From positions 1 through 8,792 of the forward strand of contig CAMDBY010000067.1 in assembly GCA_945889575.1 (NCBI GenBank): a DNA stretch of 8,792 nt, written 5' to 3'. A program made the position numbers and the translations under genes. The stretch's first letter is position 1. The number at the start of each line of letters is the position of its first letter. This DNA comes from Bifidobacterium breve (GTDB lineage Bacteria; Actinomycetota; Acidimicrobiia; Acidimicrobiales; Ilumatobacteraceae). This document shows positions 5,693 to 8,792 of the stretch, in pieces. The notes under the pieces were generated by a model. That model was not told the origin of the DNA. It did not search any database and saw nothing but the letters and a program-made list of their open reading frames with translations.

Positions 5693-6643
5693 ATGAACGC
5701 GGTCTTTGCTCACGTACCAGTGATGTTGGAACAGGTTACCGATGTCTTTTCAGACATGAATGACGGCGTTTTTCTCGATGCAACTCTCGGCGGTGCTGGA
5801 CACAGCACGGCAATCTTGACCGCACACCCAAATGTGTCATTGCTGGGAATTGACCAAGATGACATGGCTCTCGAATCCGCTGAACAAGTTCTTGCAGCCG
5901 CTGGTTGTAGTGGACGCGTTGCCCTCCGGCGCGCCCGCTTCGATGCAGCGGCGCTAATCGCGGCGAAAGAGGGCATCAGCGCGTTGTCTGGTGCCCTCTT
6001 CGACCTCGGTGTCTCGTCTCCACAGTTCGATGTTGCTGAGCGCGGATTTTCATATCGATTTGATGCGCCGCTAGATATGCGCATGGACCGCTCTCAAACA
6101 TTGAGTGCAGACGTGATTGTTAATACATACGACGAAGATGCCTTAACGGGCATGTTGCGTCGAAATGCCGATGAGCGTCACGCCTACCGAATTGCGAAGG
6201 CGATCATTGCTGCCCGTCCGATTCATTCCACTGTGCGTTTGTCAGATGTTGTGAGTTCAGCAATCCCTGCGCCTGCGCGACGTCGCGGCGGACATCCTGC
6301 CAAAAGAACATTTCAAGCCATTCGTATTGAAGTGAATGCAGAGCTTGAAATTCTTCCGAGCGCTTTGCGGAATGTCATTTCACTATTGGCTCCTGGCGCT
6401 CGATTGGCAGTTCTTTCGTATCACTCTGGTGAAGACCGGATTGTCAAGTCTGTGATGAGATCAGCAGAGACGGGCGATTGTGATTGCCCACCAAATCTTC
6501 CCTGTGGATGCGGTGCTGTGCGTTCGGTTGTCCGCGTGCGTGCACCTCGTGATGCAAGTAGGGCCGAGTTGGCGCTAAACCCAAGATCGTCTTCAGCACG
6601 TTTGCGTGTCGTTGAGAAAATCGCTATTAAGAGTCAGGAATAA
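5693..6643 (+). CDS. rsmH: 16S rRNA (cytosine(1402)-N(4))-methyltransferase RsmH (MraW)
   Basis: Methylates N4 of C1402 in the ribosomal decoding centre using S-adenosylmethionine. It has 316 residues, the usual length. Family landmarks are HVPVMLEQV (7-15), the SAM loop FLDATLGGAGHS (27-38), LLGIDQDDMAL (50-60), ALFDLGVSSPQFD (101-113), RGFSYRFDAPLDMRMD (117-132), RTFQAIRIEVNAEL (205-218), VLSYHSGEDRIVK (240-252) and NPRSSSARLRVVE (297-309). Gly246 stands where Leu is usual in the HSLEDR motif. Four cysteines form a CxC-x5-CxC cluster (263-273) that could bind a metal. The ATG at 5693 places HVPV at the family position and has an AGG about 7 bases upstream. The frame is open back to a GTG at 5504, but that 63-residue extension is translated leader RNA and not family-like. 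It ends two bases before ftsL. Confidence 0.95.
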   Translation: MNAVFAHVPVMLEQVTDVFSDMNDGVFLDATLGGAGHSTAILTAHPNVSLLGIDQDDMALESAEQVLAAAGCSGRVALRRARFDAAALIAAKEGISALSGALFDLGVSSPQFDVAERGFSYRFDAPLDMRMDRSQTLSADVIVNTYDEDALTGMLRRNADERHAYRIAKAIIAARPIHSTVRLSDVVSSAIPAPARRRGGHPAKRTFQAIRIEVNAELEILPSALRNVISLLAPGARLAVLSYHSGEDRIVKSVMRSAETGDCDCPPNLPCGCGAVRSVVRVRAPRDASRAELALNPRSSSARLRVVEKIAIKSQE

Positions 6644-6645
6644 TC

Positions 6646-7113
6646 ATGGCTGTTGCTATCAAATTTCCCGCTGCTCTAGCTCCACGCGAGGCACGTGATA
6701 GTAGGCCGAAGTTGGTCTTGGTTCCTCAGAGTGAACGGCGTTATGTCCGGGTATTCACAGTGATGGCTGCCGTAGTAACAGTGATGTTCTGCATTGTGTC
6801 ACTTCGCGCGTATATGGCTCAACAAGAGATGCGACTTGACAAGATGAACTACGACATCACGCGTGCACGTGCACATTTCGAAACCTTGCGCGCCGAACGT
6901 GCAAATCTTCAGTCGCCTGGTCAATTAATGAATCAGGCAAGTCTCATGGGGCTCGTTCCGAGTTTTCCCATTCGCGTGGTAGGTATTCCGGCAGCGGTTG
7001 CAGCAGAAGTTGCGGCAACAGTAGGCAAGGTTGACTCTGACGTTGTTGCTCATACTGAATCGCCACTCGATGAATTCGGCCGAATGAAAGCAGTAGTGGT
7101 TGGGACACCATGA
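6646..7113 (+). CDS. ftsL: FtsL-like bitopic cell-division protein
   Basis: A 155-residue membrane protein in the exact ftsL position between rsmH and ftsI. It has a basic cytoplasmic N-terminus (1-35), one hydrophobic span (about 36-53), then a charged, helix-forming segment with heptad-like spacing (about 56-90) and the conserved-looking LRAERANLQSPGQLMNQASLMGLV (81-104, an ERANLQSP-type FtsL/DivIC ending). A C-terminal tail of about 50 residues, rich in Val and Ala, is longer than in many FtsL proteins. FtsL normally pairs with FtsB/DivIC and activates the FtsW-FtsI synthase at the septum. Sequence conservation in FtsL is very low, so the name rests on topology, the coiled coil and gene order. 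The ATG at 6646 has AGGA six bases upstream. The stop overlaps the ftsI start as ATGA, indicating coupled translation. Confidence 0.85.
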   Translation: MAVAIKFPAALAPREARDSRPKLVLVPQSERRYVRVFTVMAAVVTVMFCIVSLRAYMAQQEMRLDKMNYDITRARAHFETLRAERANLQSPGQLMNQASLMGLVPSFPIRVVGIPAAVAAEVAATVGKVDSDVVAHTESPLDEFGRMKAVVVGTP

Positions 7114-8792
7114 GTGGTTCAGAAAGTTCGCATCGCGGAACACGTTCACACGGAACGCCGTCATCATCTCGATCAGGCACTTCACGATCCAGCGCTTCGC
7201 GTTCAACGACCTCTCGTTCATCAAGCAGTAGCGGAACTTCCTCTGGTCGTTCACGTTCGACGAGTCGTCCGCCAGTAGCAAAGAGGCAAAGTCGTCCACC
7301 AGTTCGCAGTTCGGCAACAACACGCCGGCCAGCACCAACTGTGTCGCCCTTCGAATCTCTTGTGACCTCTGCATGGCATTGGACAAAGATGAGTTTCACT
7401 GGCGAAGTACCGGCGTCGATGCGCTCAAGCAAGATTCCATCTTCTGCAGCCCATCATCGTGTCAAGAATCGTTTGCGACTCACGGTCGTTCTCTTCATAG
7501 TTGCCTTGACGTTGTTACTTGGTCGAGTTGTTCTCTTGCAAACGGTTCAACGTGGTGCGTACTTTGAAGCAAGTGTTGATCAGCGCACCAGAGTGAACAT
7601 TCTGCGTGCGGCTCGTGGAGTCATTTTCGATCGCAACGGAAATGAATTGGCACTGTCGGTCCCAAGTACAACCGTGTATGCGGATCCCCGTGACATCACT
7701 GATGTTCCCGCTGTTGCGCGTGCATTGTCCGTTGCATTGGCTCACACGCCAGAACAAGAGGCCCGACTGCTTGCAGCTCTTAGTAACACAGGTTCGAAAT
7801 TTAGCTACATCGCACGAGGCTTGACTAAAGAAAACGCTCAAACTCTTCTTGGACTCGGTCTTCCTGGTGTGTATTCGTATACAGAACCATCCCGACAAGT
7901 AGAAGGTGGAGTTGCAGGAGCTGTCATTGGTAGAACAGATCCCGACGGACTGGGAACCTCTGGCCTTGAAAAGCAGTTCGACAAGATCCTCACAGGAGTT
8001 GACGGCAAAGGTATTCGTGAAGTCGACAAGAATGGCCGTTCAATTGCCGGAGTGCAGAGCACCACGGCGGCACCGGTTCCTGGCGATGACATTGTTTTAA
8101 CGCTTGACAAGAACATTCAATTTCAAACTGACACAGCTCTCCTTGACCGAGTTGGTCAGCTCAGTGCAAAAGGTGGCACTGCAATTGTGATGAATACAAC
8201 GACGGGCCAGGTGTATGCCATGTCGAACGTGCGACGAAATGCAGCAGGTTCTGCAGTTCTAGCATCGGGAAACTTTGCAGCCGTCGAGGCGTATGAGCCT
8301 GGATCTGTGGCGAAAGTCTTCTCCATTAGTGCAGCTTTGAATGAAGGAGCCGTGACGCCAGAGACAGTCCTACAGGTTCCAGGTTCAATTGTTGTTGACA
8401 AATTTCCCATTCGTGATGCATGGCCTCACCCAACTATGGACATGAACGTTCGAACCATTGTCAGTGAGAGTTCAAACATTGGGACACTTATGACAGCGGC
8501 GAAAATCAGTTCTAATTCTTTGCACGACTATTTATATGCATTTGGTTTTGGCCAGAAAACGGGTCTCGATTATCCAGGTGAAAGTCGTGGAACCTTGCGA
8601 AATGCGAATAAGTGGCGAGGCACGGAGAAGGTAACAGTGTCGTACGGTTATGGGATGGCTTCAACCGCTCTACAAATGATCGCAGGTGTAAATACTGTGG
8701 CGAACAAGGGCACTTACGTTGCTCCACAGTTGGTGAGTGCCACCATCGACAAGAATGGAAAGCGTCACCCAGTGGCTGAATCCGCTACTCGC
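7110..8792 (+). CDS. ftsI: Peptidoglycan D,D-transpeptidase FtsI (class B PBP), 3' end beyond the right edge
   Basis: Cross-links septal peptidoglycan, working with FtsW and FtsL-type partners. The first 561 residues are visible and the frame is open to the window end. Order: a Ser/Arg-rich low-complexity cytoplasmic tail (about 1-75), a linker, a membrane span (about 123-143), the PBP dimerisation region beginning RAARGVIFDRNGNELA (166-181) with QVEGGVAGAVIGRTDPDGLGTSGLE (263-287, class B signature), and the transpeptidase domain. The nucleophile motif is SVAK (Ser399-Lys402) in YEPGSVAKVF, and the SxN motif is SSN (454-456) in SESSNIG. FGFGQKTGLDYPGE (478-491) and VSYGYGMASTALQM (510-523) are as expected. 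The catalytic KTG motif lies beyond the edge. The ATG at 7110 overlaps the ftsL stop by four bases. PBP2-type alternatives are unlikely given the dcw position. Confidence 0.95.
   Translation, partial: MSGSESSHRGTRSHGTPSSSRSGTSRSSASRSTTSRSSSSSGTSSGRSRSTSRPPVAKRQSRPPVRSSATTRRPAPTVSPFESLVTSAWHWTKMSFTGEVPASMRSSKIPSSAAHHRVKNRLRLTVVLFIVALTLLLGRVVLLQTVQRGAYFEASVDQRTRVNILRAARGVIFDRNGNELALSVPSTTVYADPRDITDVPAVARALSVALAHTPEQEARLLAALSNTGSKFSYIARGLTKENAQTLLGLGLPGVYSYTEPSRQVEGGVAGAVIGRTDPDGLGTSGLEKQFDKILTGVDGKGIREVDKNGRSIAGVQSTTAAPVPGDDIVLTLDKNIQFQTDTALLDRVGQLSAKGGTAIVMNTTTGQVYAMSNVRRNAAGSAVLASGNFAAVEAYEPGSVAKVFSISAALNEGAVTPETVLQVPGSIVVDKFPIRDAWPHPTMDMNVRTIVSESSNIGTLMTAAKISSNSLHDYLYAFGFGQKTGLDYPGESRGTLRNANKWRGTEKVTVSYGYGMASTALQMIAGVNTVANKGTYVAPQLVSATIDKNGKRHPVAESATR

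Noticed and set aside
6925..7432. Two overlapping minus-strand frames of about 150-160 codons (6925-7386 and 6944-7432)
   Set aside because: They are antisense shadows of ftsL and of the repetitive Ser/Arg codons of ftsI, which leave the other strand free of stops. The plus-strand genes have operon context, start overlaps and recognisable domains.
8550..8558. KTG tripeptide at FtsI residues 483-485 as the catalytic third motif
   Set aside because: It is part of the conserved FGFGxxTGxxxPGE segment that lies between the SxN motif and the true KTG in class B PBPs; the catalytic KTG must lie beyond the window.
1..8792. Search for CRISPR arrays, tRNA/rRNA genes, insertion-sequence ends, attachment sites, defence genes or a new multi-gene system
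   Set aside because: Nothing with the required repeats, structures or protein families was seen. Apart from small unknown genes, the content is housekeeping.

Overview
The window is a bacterial chromosome segment, most likely from an actinobacterium and probably of the class Acidimicrobiia. The evidence is the gene order leading into the division and cell-wall (dcw) cluster: DUF3040 protein, HNH protein, lipoate-ligase-like protein, mraZ, rsmH, ftsL-like, ftsI. The protein flavour, the frequent GTG starts and a moderate G+C content also fit. The class is an inference; no rRNA or other phylogenetic marker is present. There is no sign of a mobile element, phage, CRISPR array, tRNA or rRNA.

Left part, minus strand (1-1788): a three-gene operon read leftwards. 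It holds a small two-helix membrane protein of unknown function, an inositol-monophosphatase-family enzyme and a glycerol kinase that runs off the left edge. Both junctions are 4-base ATGA overlaps, so the genes are probably co-translated. A gap of about 50 bases separates this operon from the divergent plus-strand genes.

Middle part, plus strand (1840-5012): Y-family DNA polymerase IV (dinB), a DUF3040 membrane protein, a short protein of unknown function, an HNH-nuclease-domain protein and a lipoate/biotin-ligase-fold protein. All are closely spaced or overlapping. None is a dcw gene, but they lead directly into the dcw cluster.

Right part, plus strand (5013-8792): the start of the dcw cluster. 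mraZ is preceded by a promoter-like sequence embedded in a 10-base-periodic run of TGG(G) units, the expected form of an MraZ operator. A 185-base gap between mraZ and rsmH can fold into three helices and sits where the actinobacterial 'mraW RNA' motif is known to lie. rsmH (16S rRNA m4C1402 methyltransferase), an FtsL-like bitopic protein and FtsI follow almost without gaps. FtsI is the division transpeptidase; it carries a long Ser/Arg-rich cytoplasmic tail and is cut by the right edge before its KTG motif.

The clearest non-coding signals are the MraZ-box array and the leader RNA before rsmH. I found no convincing wholly new multi-gene system. The least explained items are the three uncharacterised small proteins and the HNH protein.
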